This document shows positions 1 to 7,861 of a stretch of 64,000 bases of DNA, piece by piece. The DNA is from an uncultured Spirochaetaceae bacterium (GTDB lineage Bacteria; Spirochaetota; Spirochaetia; Treponematales; Treponemataceae). Position 1 is the first letter of the stretch. Each line of letters opens with the position of its first letter. The DNA lies in assembly GCA_902792795.1 (NCBI GenBank), contig CADBBB010000005.1, positions 123,578 to 187,577 of the forward strand, written 5' to 3'. A program made the translations under genes and the position numbers. The notes below the pieces were generated by a model. The model saw only the letters and a list, made by a program, of their open reading frames with translations, was not told the origin of the DNA and searched no databases.

Positions 1-1165
1 CCTTAAAATACATCAAGAACAGCGTGATGCAGACAGAAATCGGAATGGCCAAACCGATGATGATTGTGCTCTTGAACGAGCGCAAGAAAATAAGCAAGAC
101 CAAAATGGCCAAGAAAGCGCCTTGGATTACCGACTTTACGACTTCGCTAATTGTCTGCTCGATGATGTCCGTGGTGTTGTAAACTTCGGTCATGCTTACG
201 TCGTTTGGAAGATTGGACTGAATGCTTGAAAAAGCGTTGCGGACGTTTTTAGCGGCGGTCACGGAGTTCTTTCCGCTCTGCTTTTGAATGGTCATGATTA
301 CGCATGATTCGTTGTCAACAGACGCCAGAGAGTCTTCGTCCTTATAGCCTTCGTAAACATCGGCCACATCGCGCAAAAGAACGGTCTTAAGCTCAACGCC
401 GCCGCTCAATCCGTAGCTTGAAGGCTTGTAAGTGATTACAGTGTTCTTCAAGTCTTCGACGCTCTGGTATTTTCCGTTAGTCTTAATAGAATAGTTTGTG
501 TCGCCGCTGGTAATTGTTCCGCCGGCGCTCTGAATATTTTGCGCGCCGATCATTTGCGAAATGGAGCTGATGCTAAGGCCGTAAGCTTCCAAGCGGTCGC
601 GAGGAATGTCAACGTTAATCGATTTTTGGCGGCCGCCCATAATGTTGGCGCTGGCGATTCCGTCAAGCTGTTCCAAGCGCGGCTGGACGATGTCCTTTGC
701 GTAGTCGCGCAATTCCTCCGGCGTGCGGTTTCCCTTCAACGCCAAAACCATGATCGGCATCATCGAAGGGTCCATTTTCATAATGATCGGGCTGTCCGCG
801 TCGTCAGGAAGATAGGAACGCACAATGTCTATCTTGTCTCGTATTTCTCCGGTGGCCGCGTCAAGGTTGGTGCCGTATTCCAGTTCCAAAATGACAAGGC
901 TGTTTCCGTTGGAAGAGTAGGACTGCAATTTTTTAAGTCCGCTCACACCGGAAAGAGAGGATTCCAAAGTTCTTGTAATGCTTTGCTCTATTTCTTCCGG
1001 ACCTGTGTTTGAGTAGCTTGTGTATACGATGATGTAAGGAATGTCCATGTCCGGGTACATGTCAACTGGCAAGTTGAACACGCAGTAAATTCCAAGCGCG
1101 ATTACAGTCAAAAAGCAAAGCAACGTCGTAACCGGCTTGTTCACGCATCTTTCAGAAAATGTCAT
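1..1165 (-). CDS. RND-family multidrug efflux permease, partial (C-terminus beyond window)
   Basis: The first 388 residues of an inner-membrane RND (AcrB/CzcA/MdtB-like) proton-driven pump. The start is the ATG at 1165, preceded by GGCGGAGGATTGTAA; the protein begins MTFSERCVNKPVTT, the usual cytoplasmic segment before transmembrane helix 1. Family-typical stretches follow: LPVDMYPDMDIP, then the porter-domain signatures EIRDKIDIVRSYLPDDAD and GGRQKSINVDIPRDRLEAYG. The last visible part enters helices 2-3 (GAFLAILVLLIFLRSFKSTI). It is the last gene of a tetR-tolC-adaptor-pump operon, 19 bp after the adaptor. Substrate cannot be told from sequence. The gene runs off the left edge, so completeness is unknown. 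Confidence 0.93.
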   Translation of the reverse strand, partial: MTFSERCVNKPVTTLLCFLTVIALGIYCVFNLPVDMYPDMDIPYIIVYTSYSNTGPEEIEQSITRTLESSLSGVSGLKKLQSYSSNGNSLVILELEYGTNLDAATGEIRDKIDIVRSYLPDDADSPIIMKMDPSMMPIMVLALKGNRTPEELRDYAKDIVQPRLEQLDGIASANIMGGRQKSINVDIPRDRLEAYGLSISSISQMIGAQNIQSAGGTITSGDTNYSIKTNGKYQSVEDLKNTVITYKPSSYGLSGGVELKTVLLRDVADVYEGYKDEDSLASVDNESCVIMTIQKQSGKNSVTAAKNVRNAFSSIQSNLPNDVSMTEVYNTTDIIEQTISEVVKSVIQGAFLAILVLLIFLRSFKSTIIIGLAIPISVCITLFLMYFK

Positions 1166-1184
1166 TTACAATCCTCCGCCGCAA

Positions 1185-2117
1185 TTATTCTTGAACCGCA
1201 ACGATGTTAACGCTGGCGCCGTCGTTCAAAAGGTTTTGGCCCTTGACGACAATTTCATCGCCGGCGATAAGGCCCTTTGTAATTTCCGTCTTGTTGTCAA
1301 CCGAAATGCCCTGCTCCACCGCGCAAAGACGAACCTTGGCGGGAGTGTCGCCGCTCTTTTGCGAAGAAATGACGAACAAGTACGGCGAGCCTTCGCGGGT
1401 GACAATCGCGCCGGCGGGAACCACAATCGCGTCCTTGATGCTTTCCGTGATAAGGCGGACGCGCGCGTACATTCCGGCCTTGATTCTCTTGTCCGGCGGA
1501 TTGATCTTTAGCTTGACGCTCATAGTGCGGCTGGCCTGGTCAAGAACCGGGCTCACCTCAAAAACGCGCGCCTTGAATTCAACGCCGGGATAGGCGTCAA
1601 AAGTCACGACGGCGGTTTGTCCCAAGCTTATGCGGCTGATGAAGCGCTCGGCGACGCTCACCTTAATTTCAAGCTCGTCCGTGTCGGCGATTTCGGCCAC
1701 GACAGACGCTTGCGAAACCATAGTTCCAATTGTAGGAATGAACGAAATGACGCGGCCCGAAATCGGAGCCTTGACGGGGCTGGCGCTGTAGTCCATGCCG
1801 GGACGGCTCGCGTCAACGTAAGCGATGACTTGGTTCTTCTTGACCATTTGGCCGACGCTGACCATTACGCGGGAAATTTTTCCGGCCATGTCAGGCAAAG
1901 CGGCGACCGAAGAAACGGCCGCGACGTCTCCGCCAAACTCCAAGTATTCGTCCAAGTTTCCGGCCTTGGTCTTGTATGTGTTCACCGCGAACAAGGCTTC
2001 GACTTCTTCTTCGACCTTTTTGTCCTTGCCTTCCTTGTCCTTGCAGCCCGCAAAAACAAGCGCGGCCAAAGCGAGCGCCGCGACAAACGCGGTCTTTGTA
2101 ATTGCAAATCTTTTCAT
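1185..2117 (-). CDS. RND efflux periplasmic adaptor (membrane fusion protein) lipoprotein
   Basis: A 310-residue HlyD/AcrA-type adaptor that bridges the RND pump and the TolC channel. The N-terminus MKRFAITKTAFVAALALAAL with ...VFAGC is a lipoprotein signal, so the protein is probably anchored by a lipidated Cys near residue 24. A split biotinyl-lipoyl domain (VMVSVGQMVKKNQVIAYVD and SPVKAPISGRVISFIPTIG) with almost no helical hairpin between its halves is followed by beta-barrel segments (AERFISRISLGQTAVVTFDAY) and a C-terminal domain ending GQNLLNDGASVNIV. The ATG at 2117 is chosen because GGAGGAAT lies just upstream; a TTG four codons earlier overlaps that site. It sits between tolC and the pump in one operon. 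Confidence 0.92.
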   Translation of the reverse strand: MKRFAITKTAFVAALALAALVFAGCKDKEGKDKKVEEEVEALFAVNTYKTKAGNLDEYLEFGGDVAAVSSVAALPDMAGKISRVMVSVGQMVKKNQVIAYVDASRPGMDYSASPVKAPISGRVISFIPTIGTMVSQASVVAEIADTDELEIKVSVAERFISRISLGQTAVVTFDAYPGVEFKARVFEVSPVLDQASRTMSVKLKINPPDKRIKAGMYARVRLITESIKDAIVVPAGAIVTREGSPYLFVISSQKSGDTPAKVRLCAVEQGISVDNKTEITKGLIAGDEIVVKGQNLLNDGASVNIVAVQE

Positions 2118-2131
2118 ATATTCCTCCAATT

Positions 2132-3544
2132 TTATTCCTTATATGATGACAAGTCTGTGTTCAATGTGTATTCCAAATCCATCAACGCGGAAATGTAGTT
2201 GAACTTTTGGTTCAGCTGGCCGAGCTTGGCTTGGTTCAACTGGCTTTCGGAATCGCGCAAGTCAAGCAATTCCGTCGTTCCGTTCCTGTAAGAGCGGGCG
2301 CTTGAGTCGTAGGCGCGCTGGGCCAAGGTTATGTTGCGGCCCATCGAATCTATTTGCTTGCGGGCCTGGTTCAAAGTGTCCACGGCTTTTTTCACTTGAA
2401 CCTTTTGATTTTCCTTGAGCGTTTCCATAGCAAGCTCAAGCTTTGTCAAATTGTCCTTCAAGTCCTTGGCCTTTTGGCGGTTGGCGCTAAAGGGCAGCAT
2501 GTTGGTCAAGTTCCAAGCGAGCGTTATGCTCAATGAACCTTGGTCGGTCCATTTTGAATCGTCGCTGAAAAAAGTTTTTGTAGGCTGCCAGCCGTAGTTC
2601 AAGGCGAGCGCCGGAGTGAAGCTGGCCATGTCCAAAGCGTTCAAATTATATTTCAACACTTCAATGTTGCTCTGAAGCGAGCGGATGTCCAAGCTGTTTT
2701 CGGAATGCTTTTTCAAAAGCTCGTCGCTGTTGACGTTCACAAACTGCGGCTCTATCGATCCTTCAAGCTGAATTTTTGTTCCTACGGGAAGGCCGATCAA
2801 AAACACAAATGTGTCCATCTGTTGGTTCAAGGACTGCTCGGAACTTTCAACTTCGGGGCGCTGGTTTTCGTAAGTGACCTGCGCGTTGAGCAGCCGCAGC
2901 TCAGGAATCAAGCCGTTGCGGTAGTTGGCCTCCGCTTGCTCGGCGCGCTGGCGGGCGTTTTCCAAAGTGGCTTTTTGGACTGCAAGCGCTTCCTGCTGAA
3001 TCAAAAGCGCGTAGAACAATTTTTTAACGTTCACCACAGTTTCTTTTTGGCTCTGTTCCCAAGTAATTTTTCCGCCCTCATATCCGGCCTTTGCCGCGCG
3101 AATCTGGCCTATGTAGGCAAGGCTCAAGTTAAGGGAAGCGCTGGCGTTGCCGACCAAAGCCCAGTGATACTTTTCCGTTTCGGTCATCAAGGGTTGCGGG
3201 GTGTAAGGTTGGCCGGTAATCGCCGAGCTCAAATTGCCAAGCGCGTTGGCCAATTGAATCGAGCTGTTCACCTGCTGCAAGCTTCCGTCAATGTCCGTGC
3301 TGCGCGCGGCTGTTCCGCTAACTTGGACTGTCGGCAAGAACACGTTCCAAGAATACTTCGCGGCCCGCTCCTTCATCTCCAAATCAATCTGGGCGCTTTT
3401 AAGCGTCCAGCTGTTTTTAAGCGCGCACTCGACCGCTTGGTCAACTGTAAGGGTGAGAATTTTTTCTTGGGAATCTTGCTCTTGCGCGCAAACGGCTCCG
3501 ACGCGCGCAACGGCAAAAATCAACGCGATAAAAAATTTCTTCAT
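2132..3544 (-). CDS. TolC-family outer-membrane efflux channel
   Basis: A 470-residue outer-membrane factor. A signal peptide (MKKFFIALIFAVARVGAVCA, cleavage likely before QEQD) precedes two homologous halves of alternating coiled-coil helices and strands, as in TolC/OprM. Typical stretches are LTVDQAVECALKNSWTLKSA at the start of repeat 1, LLNAQVTYENQRPEVE, and SYRNGTTELLDLRDSESQLN near the C-terminus. Its ATG overlaps the TGA of the upstream TetR gene (ATGA), so translation is probably coupled and the regulator controls its own operon. The adaptor gene follows after 14 bp. Confidence 0.92.
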   Translation of the reverse strand: MKKFFIALIFAVARVGAVCAQEQDSQEKILTLTVDQAVECALKNSWTLKSAQIDLEMKERAAKYSWNVFLPTVQVSGTAARSTDIDGSLQQVNSSIQLANALGNLSSAITGQPYTPQPLMTETEKYHWALVGNASASLNLSLAYIGQIRAAKAGYEGGKITWEQSQKETVVNVKKLFYALLIQQEALAVQKATLENARQRAEQAEANYRNGLIPELRLLNAQVTYENQRPEVESSEQSLNQQMDTFVFLIGLPVGTKIQLEGSIEPQFVNVNSDELLKKHSENSLDIRSLQSNIEVLKYNLNALDMASFTPALALNYGWQPTKTFFSDDSKWTDQGSLSITLAWNLTNMLPFSANRQKAKDLKDNLTKLELAMETLKENQKVQVKKAVDTLNQARKQIDSMGRNITLAQRAYDSSARSYRNGTTELLDLRDSESQLNQAKLGQLNQKFNYISALMDLEYTLNTDLSSYKE

Positions 3545-4797
3545 GCTTTTTTTTCTCCATTATGATGATATGCTATCTTAACTCCACATTCTATCATTTC
3601 AAAAACCGAAGAAACGTAAAAGTCCAGCCACTCGCGCGGAAATTTATGTTTCGTTCCCATCAGCATGTAGCCGACGGTCAGTTCCGAAATCCATTTGATG
3701 AACAAAATTGAATTTTCCTTTACCGGAAAATCAAAAGTTTGGGGCATGGCGGATTTTACAACGCTGTCGATGATCGCCCCAAGCGTCCGCTTGTGAAATT
3801 CCTTTATGTCCTTGTCCGCCAGCGCCGCTTCCTGAAAAATAAAATATCCGTGAAGTCCAAGCACTTGCGGACGCAGCGCAAAGTAATTGGCTTGCGTTCT
3901 CATAATCGCGTAAAGCGCCTCGTCGCTGTTTTTTGTCTGCGAACATTTTTCTTTTATAATCGCGTTGGCCCGCTCCGTTTCTTGAATGAGCATGTTGATC
4001 AAGTAGTCGCGCTTGTTTGCAAAAAAAGCGTAAACGCTGCTCTTTGCCATTCCCACCGTGTCGGCGATTCTTTCCACGGTGATTCTCGCCGAGCCGCGCT
4101 CTTGAATCAATTTTACAAAGGCGTTCAAAAAGCGGTTTGTCTTTTCGTTGTCGTCAAACTTTATTTCGCAAATCGCGTCAAGCTCTTTTTTTCGTTCCGG
4201 AGAAATAGGATTTTTCTTTCTTCCCAAACCGGAATAAATCAAGTTGGCCACGCAGTCCTTGTATTTTTCATAGTCCAAAACGCCGACATTGGCGTGGTCG
4301 TCTTTTTGCGACAGCCACAAATAAACCAAAAGCGTCTGCTCAAAAAAATTTGAGATTAAATTGTGCGGAACGAAATTCTTTTTGTCCTTGAACAACTCTT
4401 CGTTAAAATAACGGATTCCGCTGTCGAGCATGATGATGTTCATGCCTTCGTTCAAAAGCTCGTCGGTGAATGACATTTGCAGATAATACGGCAAATAGTT
4501 TGGATAGCGTTCGTTAAAGTCAAAGACGCTGCGGACCGTTTTGGCCACGCCGTTAAGGTCGTACGGCTTTTCAATCGTTTCAATTTCATTGAACATTTCC
4601 GCCATAGCCTCAAAAAATCTCTGCCGCATTGTGTCGAACAAATCTTCTTTGTTTTTGTAATGCCTAAAAATCGCAGTTTTGGAAATACCGGTGACGGCGG
4701 CAATCTCGCTTAAAGAAACTTCGGAAATGCGGGGCTTGCCAAAAAGTTCAAAAGCGCATTGGAGAATTTTCTCTTTTGTGTTTTCCTGTCTGGGCAC
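3541..4797 (-). CDS. Tandem TetR-family regulator with two DNA-binding domains
   Basis: At 418 residues this is about twice the usual TetR length and contains two complete TetR units. The first helix-turn-helix is at about residues 8-55 (SLSEIAAVTGISKTAIFRHY followed by KNKEDLF). The second is at about 225-275 (ITVERIADTVGMAKSSVYAF followed by FANKRDYLI). Each is followed by a helical region that would be the ligand and dimer domain. The start is GTG at 4797 with AGGAG eight bases upstream. Two identical-architecture palindromes lie directly upstream, so the protein probably represses its own operon with tolC, adaptor and pump, released by a pump substrate. It could be an ancient gene fusion or duplication; the halves are diverged, so it is not a recent assembly artefact. 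Confidence 0.9.
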   Translation of the reverse strand: MPRQENTKEKILQCAFELFGKPRISEVSLSEIAAVTGISKTAIFRHYKNKEDLFDTMRQRFFEAMAEMFNEIETIEKPYDLNGVAKTVRSVFDFNERYPNYLPYYLQMSFTDELLNEGMNIIMLDSGIRYFNEELFKDKKNFVPHNLISNFFEQTLLVYLWLSQKDDHANVGVLDYEKYKDCVANLIYSGLGRKKNPISPERKKELDAICEIKFDDNEKTNRFLNAFVKLIQERGSARITVERIADTVGMAKSSVYAFFANKRDYLINMLIQETERANAIIKEKCSQTKNSDEALYAIMRTQANYFALRPQVLGLHGYFIFQEAALADKDIKEFHKRTLGAIIDSVVKSAMPQTFDFPVKENSILFIKWISELTVGYMLMGTKHKFPREWLDFYVSSVFEMIECGVKIAYHHNGEKKA

Positions 4798-4817
4798 TCG
4801 CTTGTCTCCTTTTAGAG

Positions 4818-4855
4818 TTACCGAATGGTCGGTAATGTTACCGAACGGTCGGTAA
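4818..4855 (-). promoter_or_regulatory. Two tandem TetR-type operators upstream of the efflux operon
   Basis: Two 18-bp sites, TTACCGA-ATGG-TCGGTAA at 4818-4835 and TTACCGA-ACGG-TCGGTAA at 4838-4855. Both have perfect 7-bp inverted arms and differ only in the 4-bp centre. Their centres are 20 bp apart, about two helical turns, so both face the same side of the DNA. They lie 21 bp before the GTG of the tandem TetR gene, where autoregulation is expected. Assignment to this regulator is by position and symmetry, not by experiment. Confidence 0.8.
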
Positions 4856-4905
4856 CCAAATATAGCGCCAAGCCTCTCTCTTTGTCAAGCGGAATTTCAT
4901 TCTCC

Positions 4906-4933
4906 TTGCAAAAAATAAAAAAAGATTTATAAT
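4906..4933 (+). promoter_or_regulatory. Promoter of the lipid kinase gene, leaderless geometry
   Basis: TTGCAA at 4906-4911, 16-bp spacer, TATAAT at 4928-4933. Only six bases (AGTAGA) separate the -10 box from the ATG at 4940, so transcription should begin at or next to the start codon. There is no room for a ribosome binding site on the transcript. Confidence 0.65.
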
Positions 4934-4939
4934 AGTAGA

Positions 4940-5833
4940 ATGTACTACATTATCGCGAATTTGCTGAGCGGAAAGGGCGCCGGAAAGAAGTGCCTTGAAG
5001 CCGCGGAAAAATATTTGACTGACCAAAATCTTCCTTTCAAAACTGAATATATCGAAGGCCACGGCTCTGGCCGCGCGCTGGCGCAAAAGGCTTGCCAAGA
5101 AGCCAAGGCCTCGCAAGCCCAAAACGCAGGCGGCGCCAACGATTCTGGCGCTGGCCATACAGTAATCGCAATCGGCGGCGACGGAACTTTTCACGAAGTC
5201 CTTAACGGAATGGACTTTACCGCCGCCCGCTTGGGCTTGGTTCCGGCCGGCCGCGGAAACGACTACGCCGTCGGCGCCAAAATCTCCTTTGACCCAAAAG
5301 AGGCGATGCAAGCGATTGTCCACGGAAAGCCGGTGGACCGCGACTACATCCAAGTCGGAGACCGCCGCTGCCTTAACGTTTGCGGAACCGGCCTTGACGT
5401 GGAAGTGCTAAAGCTTACCGAAGAAAACAAAAACACATACATCTTTTCGCTTTCAAAATTGCTTTTAAACTACCAGCCCTACACCGTCCAAGTTGAGCGC
5501 GACGGCTGGACGCAAGAATACAAGTGCGTGATGGCGGCATTTTGCAACGGAACGCAATTCGGCGGCGGAATAAAGCTTTGCCCGCCGGCCAAAAACGACG
5601 ACGGCAAAATGGACTTGATGATCGTAAAGCCGCCAAAAGGCCCGGTACTTATGGCGATGCCAGCCTTTGTGGCCGGCCAGCACATGGCCAAGGATTGGGT
5701 TGAGCATGTCGTTTGCGACAAGGCAAAAATCACGGTGATGAACGCGGCTGCGATTGAGATTGACGGCGAGATTTACCAAGACAACGTTCTTGACGCGCGC
5801 ATCGTTCCCGGCGGCTTTAAGACGTTTGAATAA
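4940..5833 (+). CDS. Diacylglycerol kinase-family lipid kinase (YegS/BmrU type)
   Basis: A 297-residue enzyme of the DAGK/NAD-kinase superfamily, which phosphorylates a lipid with ATP at the inner face of the membrane. The nucleotide-binding GGDGT motif (AIGGDGTFHEVLNGMD) is at about residue 78 and the second family motif LGLVPAGRGNDYA follows at about 100. Later parts (RCLNVCGTGLDVEV, FCNGTQFGGGIKLCPPAKND with DGKMDLMIV) match the C-terminal beta-sandwich domain. A hydrophilic stretch just before the GGDGT strand (SQAQNAGGANDSGAG, about residues 58-72) is longer than I expect here and resembles inserts in MnmE and dihydroorotase in this window. The gene stands alone between divergent and convergent neighbours. 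Confidence 0.9.
   Translation: MYYIIANLLSGKGAGKKCLEAAEKYLTDQNLPFKTEYIEGHGSGRALAQKACQEAKASQAQNAGGANDSGAGHTVIAIGGDGTFHEVLNGMDFTAARLGLVPAGRGNDYAVGAKISFDPKEAMQAIVHGKPVDRDYIQVGDRRCLNVCGTGLDVEVLKLTEENKNTYIFSLSKLLLNYQPYTVQVERDGWTQEYKCVMAAFCNGTQFGGGIKLCPPAKNDDGKMDLMIVKPPKGPVLMAMPAFVAGQHMAKDWVEHVVCDKAKITVMNAAAIEIDGEIYQDNVLDARIVPGGFKTFE
5110..5155 (+). repeat. In-frame coding insert related to the GCAAGACCAAAA word (lipid kinase copy)
   Basis: Encodes roughly SQAQNAGGANDSGAG. The DNA TCGCAAGCCCAAAACGCAGG is close to the CGCAAGACCAAAAAGCCGCG word in mnmE and to GGCAAGACCAAAAACGCCGC in pyrC. The insert lies in a loop between a helix and the nucleotide-binding strand, where extra residues would be tolerated. 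Confidence 0.4.
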
Positions 5834-5839
5834 CACGCT

Positions 5840-5878
5840 CCAATTAGCGGCGAGCCCGTATGCGAGCCGCGTAATTGG
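5840..5878. terminator. Hairpin between convergent lipid kinase and AraC genes
   Basis: CCAATTAGCGGC at 5840-5851 pairs with GCCGCGTAATTGG at 5866-5878 with one bulged G. It lies seven bases after the lipid kinase stop and before the end of the convergent AraC gene, so it could stop transcription from either side. There is no clear run of T on the plus strand, only AAAA, which would be a short T tract for the minus-strand gene. Confidence 0.45.
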
Positions 5879-5919
5879 AAAATCCGCTCGAAACAATAAT
5901 TAGGGTCTTGCATCCAATA

Positions 5920-6753
5920 TCACGAGCGGTGTTCGCTTCTAATCGCCTCCGGCGTTTTGCCAAAAGTCTTCTTGAACTCGCGGATAAAGACCTTGTAATT
6001 GGCGATGCCGCATTCCTCCAAAATCGCGGAAATTTTTTGGTTTGAATTTTGCAGGGCTTGGTAAAAGGCCGAAATCCTCAGCGACATAAGGTATTCGTTA
6101 AAAGTCATGTCGGTGTATTTTTTAAAAAGCCTGCAAAGATGCTCGGGCGAAACGTTTATGATTTCCGCCGCGTCGTTCAAAGTAATTTTTTCCCTAAATT
6201 CTTTTTCCACGTAAGCCAGAACAGGCGAAATGCGGTTTATGCCGTTGTAGGAAGCGGCGGCGGCCTTCTTTCGTTCCACCTGATAAGAAGAAAGAATCTC
6301 GTAAAAAAAATCGTACAAAAGCGAAATGAATTTTATCCGCGCCTCAGGCCTTTTTCCGTCGACAAATTTAAGCATCTCTTCCAAATGCGGAAAAAGTTTT
6401 TTGGCGTCCCGCCGCGCAAGTTTTTCCTCAAAGACCGCGCTTTCGATTCCGTCGTAAATTCCTTCAAAAGCGCTCAGCGGAACTTGCAGCAAAATGTATC
6501 GGACATGGCCCCGCAATTTTGAAGAATGAATTTTTTCGGAATTGACGATTATCATGTCGCCGTCCGACAAAAGGTATTTGCGCTCTTCCACCTTAAAGTC
6601 AATCTGGCCGTCAAGGACATAGAGCGCCTCTATGTGGTTGTGCCAGTGGAATGGGGAATAAAAATTTACGTCGTCGACAACTTCAAAGCGGATCGAAAAT
6701 TGCAAGTCAAAGTGCCGCTTGTGCAAAATGCTTTCGTGCTTGTATTCGTTCAT
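5920..6753 (-). CDS. AraC-family transcriptional regulator with cupin sensor domain
   Basis: A 277-residue regulator. The N-terminal half is a cupin-like sugar or effector pocket (NFYSPFHWHNHIEALYVLDG, then KYLLSDGDMIIVNSEKIHSS). The C-terminal ~100 residues carry the two AraC helix-turn-helix units (ITLNDAAEIINVSPEHLCRL and KISAILEECGIANYKVFIRE) and end FKKTFGKTPEAIRSE, the usual AraC tail. A TAAAAT box lies six bases before the ATG at 6753 and no good ribosome site is visible. This architecture usually controls carbohydrate genes; no obvious target lies next to it. Confidence 0.92.
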   Translation of the reverse strand: MNEYKHESILHKRHFDLQFSIRFEVVDDVNFYSPFHWHNHIEALYVLDGQIDFKVEERKYLLSDGDMIIVNSEKIHSSKLRGHVRYILLQVPLSAFEGIYDGIESAVFEEKLARRDAKKLFPHLEEMLKFVDGKRPEARIKFISLLYDFFYEILSSYQVERKKAAAASYNGINRISPVLAYVEKEFREKITLNDAAEIINVSPEHLCRLFKKYTDMTFNEYLMSLRISAFYQALQNSNQKISAILEECGIANYKVFIREFKKTFGKTPEAIRSEHRS

Positions 6754-6900
6754 ATCAATATTTTACAGTATTTTTGCGTAAATTGCTAGTTTTTTTGACC
6801 AAAATATCAAAATTGACCTATTAAATGTTAAATTCGCCGCTTGCAAAATTCCCAATGCGCGCTAAATTCGACCTATCAAAAGACAAAAAAGGAGGTCTTT

Positions 6901-7659
6901 ATGAAAGTTGTAGGAATGACTAAAATCGCGGCCCTTTTGGCGGCCTCGGCGCTGGCACTTTTTTCTTGCGCCAAGAAAGAAGCCAAGATTGATTTTGGAA
7001 ACGGCGTTTCCATCGGAATCGTGGAAATCCCGGACAACAATTTTTGCATCACAAAGACAGAAGTCACCCAAGACGTTTACCAAGCCGTCACCGGCGAAAA
7101 TCCTTCCAAGGAGCAGGGAGACAAATTTCCAGTTGAATCTGTAAGCTGGTACGACGCGATTGTCTTTTGCAACAAATTGAGCGCCCTGCGGCAAAAGACT
7201 CCCTGCTACAGCGTGAACGGCTCGACCAACCCCGCCGACTGGGACTACGCTCCCCACCAAAACCAAAAAATCGCGGGCAAAATCGAATTCAACCCCAGCG
7301 CGGGCGGCTACCGAATTCCCACCCTGGACGAATGGGACGTGGCGATTCGCGGCGGCGAAAAATTCAAGTACTCAGGAAGCGACGACTTGGACAGCGTCGC
7401 TTGGACGGACTGCAACTCAGGCGGAAAGTTGCACCAAGTTGCCCAGCTAAAGCCCAACGCCTTTGGAATCTACGACATGTCCGGCAACGTCTTTGAATGG
7501 GTTTGGAGCGAGCGCGCCGACGGAAGCCGCTACTACTGCGGCGGAAGCTTCTTTGACGCCGCCCGAGCCGCAAAATGTTACAACAAAGAATTGAACTACG
7601 CCTCCGGCCAGTTCAAAAGCGTTGGCTTCCGCGTCACATGGAACAAACCAACTGCGTAA
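6901..7659 (+). CDS. SUMF1/formylglycine-generating-enzyme-like lipoprotein
   Basis: 252 residues from the ATG at 6901, which has a textbook AAAGGAGGTCTTT before it. The N-terminus MKVVGMTKIAALLAASALAL with FSCAKK is a lipoprotein signal. The rest is a single FGE-sulfatase domain: the family opening FCITKTEVTQDVYQAVTGEN, then FPVESVSWYDAIVFCNKLSA, GGYRIPTLDEWDVAIRGG, FGIYDMSGNVFEWVW and the closing SVGFRVTW. Whether it makes formylglycine is unclear; many secreted members bind other ligands. I could not confirm the paired active-site cysteines of true FGE. A TTGCAA-16-TAAATT promoter is visible upstream near 6840-6868. Confidence 0.88.
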   Translation: MKVVGMTKIAALLAASALALFSCAKKEAKIDFGNGVSIGIVEIPDNNFCITKTEVTQDVYQAVTGENPSKEQGDKFPVESVSWYDAIVFCNKLSALRQKTPCYSVNGSTNPADWDYAPHQNQKIAGKIEFNPSAGGYRIPTLDEWDVAIRGGEKFKYSGSDDLDSVAWTDCNSGGKLHQVAQLKPNAFGIYDMSGNVFEWVWSERADGSRYYCGGSFFDAARAAKCYNKELNYASGQFKSVGFRVTWNKPTA

Positions 7660-7808
7660 ACGGCTCCCAGTCGCGTTCAGCATCGCGGAACCGCTAGCTA
7701 GCGTCGCTCCACGCTGCCCCGCCTTGAAACTATTCTATCTGCCGCTAACGCGGCAGGCGCGGGCAGAGTGTTTCCGCAATGCTGCCCGCTTCTTCGCGCC
7801 GTTTTCGG
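7659..7808. repeat. Structured ~150-nt dispersed repeat, copy A
   Basis: Begins AACGGCTCCCAGTCGCG just inside the stop codon of the SUMF1-like gene and ends CTTCGCGCCGTTTT. It shares the blocks CCGCTAGCTAGCGTCGCT and CTTGAAACTATTCTA with copies at 35899 and 56198. Inner hairpin CTGCCGC-TAAC-GCGGCAG; outer stem CAGCATCGCGGAA pairs with TTCCGCAATGCTG. The inverted AAACG and CGTTTT ends bound the element. Confidence 0.75.
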
Positions 7809-7815
7809 TTTTTTC

Positions 7816-7844
7816 TTGCCTTTATACACAATTCGCGCTATAAT
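7816..7844 (+). promoter_or_regulatory. Promoter of the PocR-like sensor gene
   Basis: TTGCCT at 7816-7821, 17-bp spacer, TATAAT at 7839-7844 preceded by GCGC. The predicted transcript start near 7851 leaves a leader of about 10 bases before the GTG at 7862. Confidence 0.6.
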
Positions 7845-7861
7845 AAGCCTAGGACTAGATT

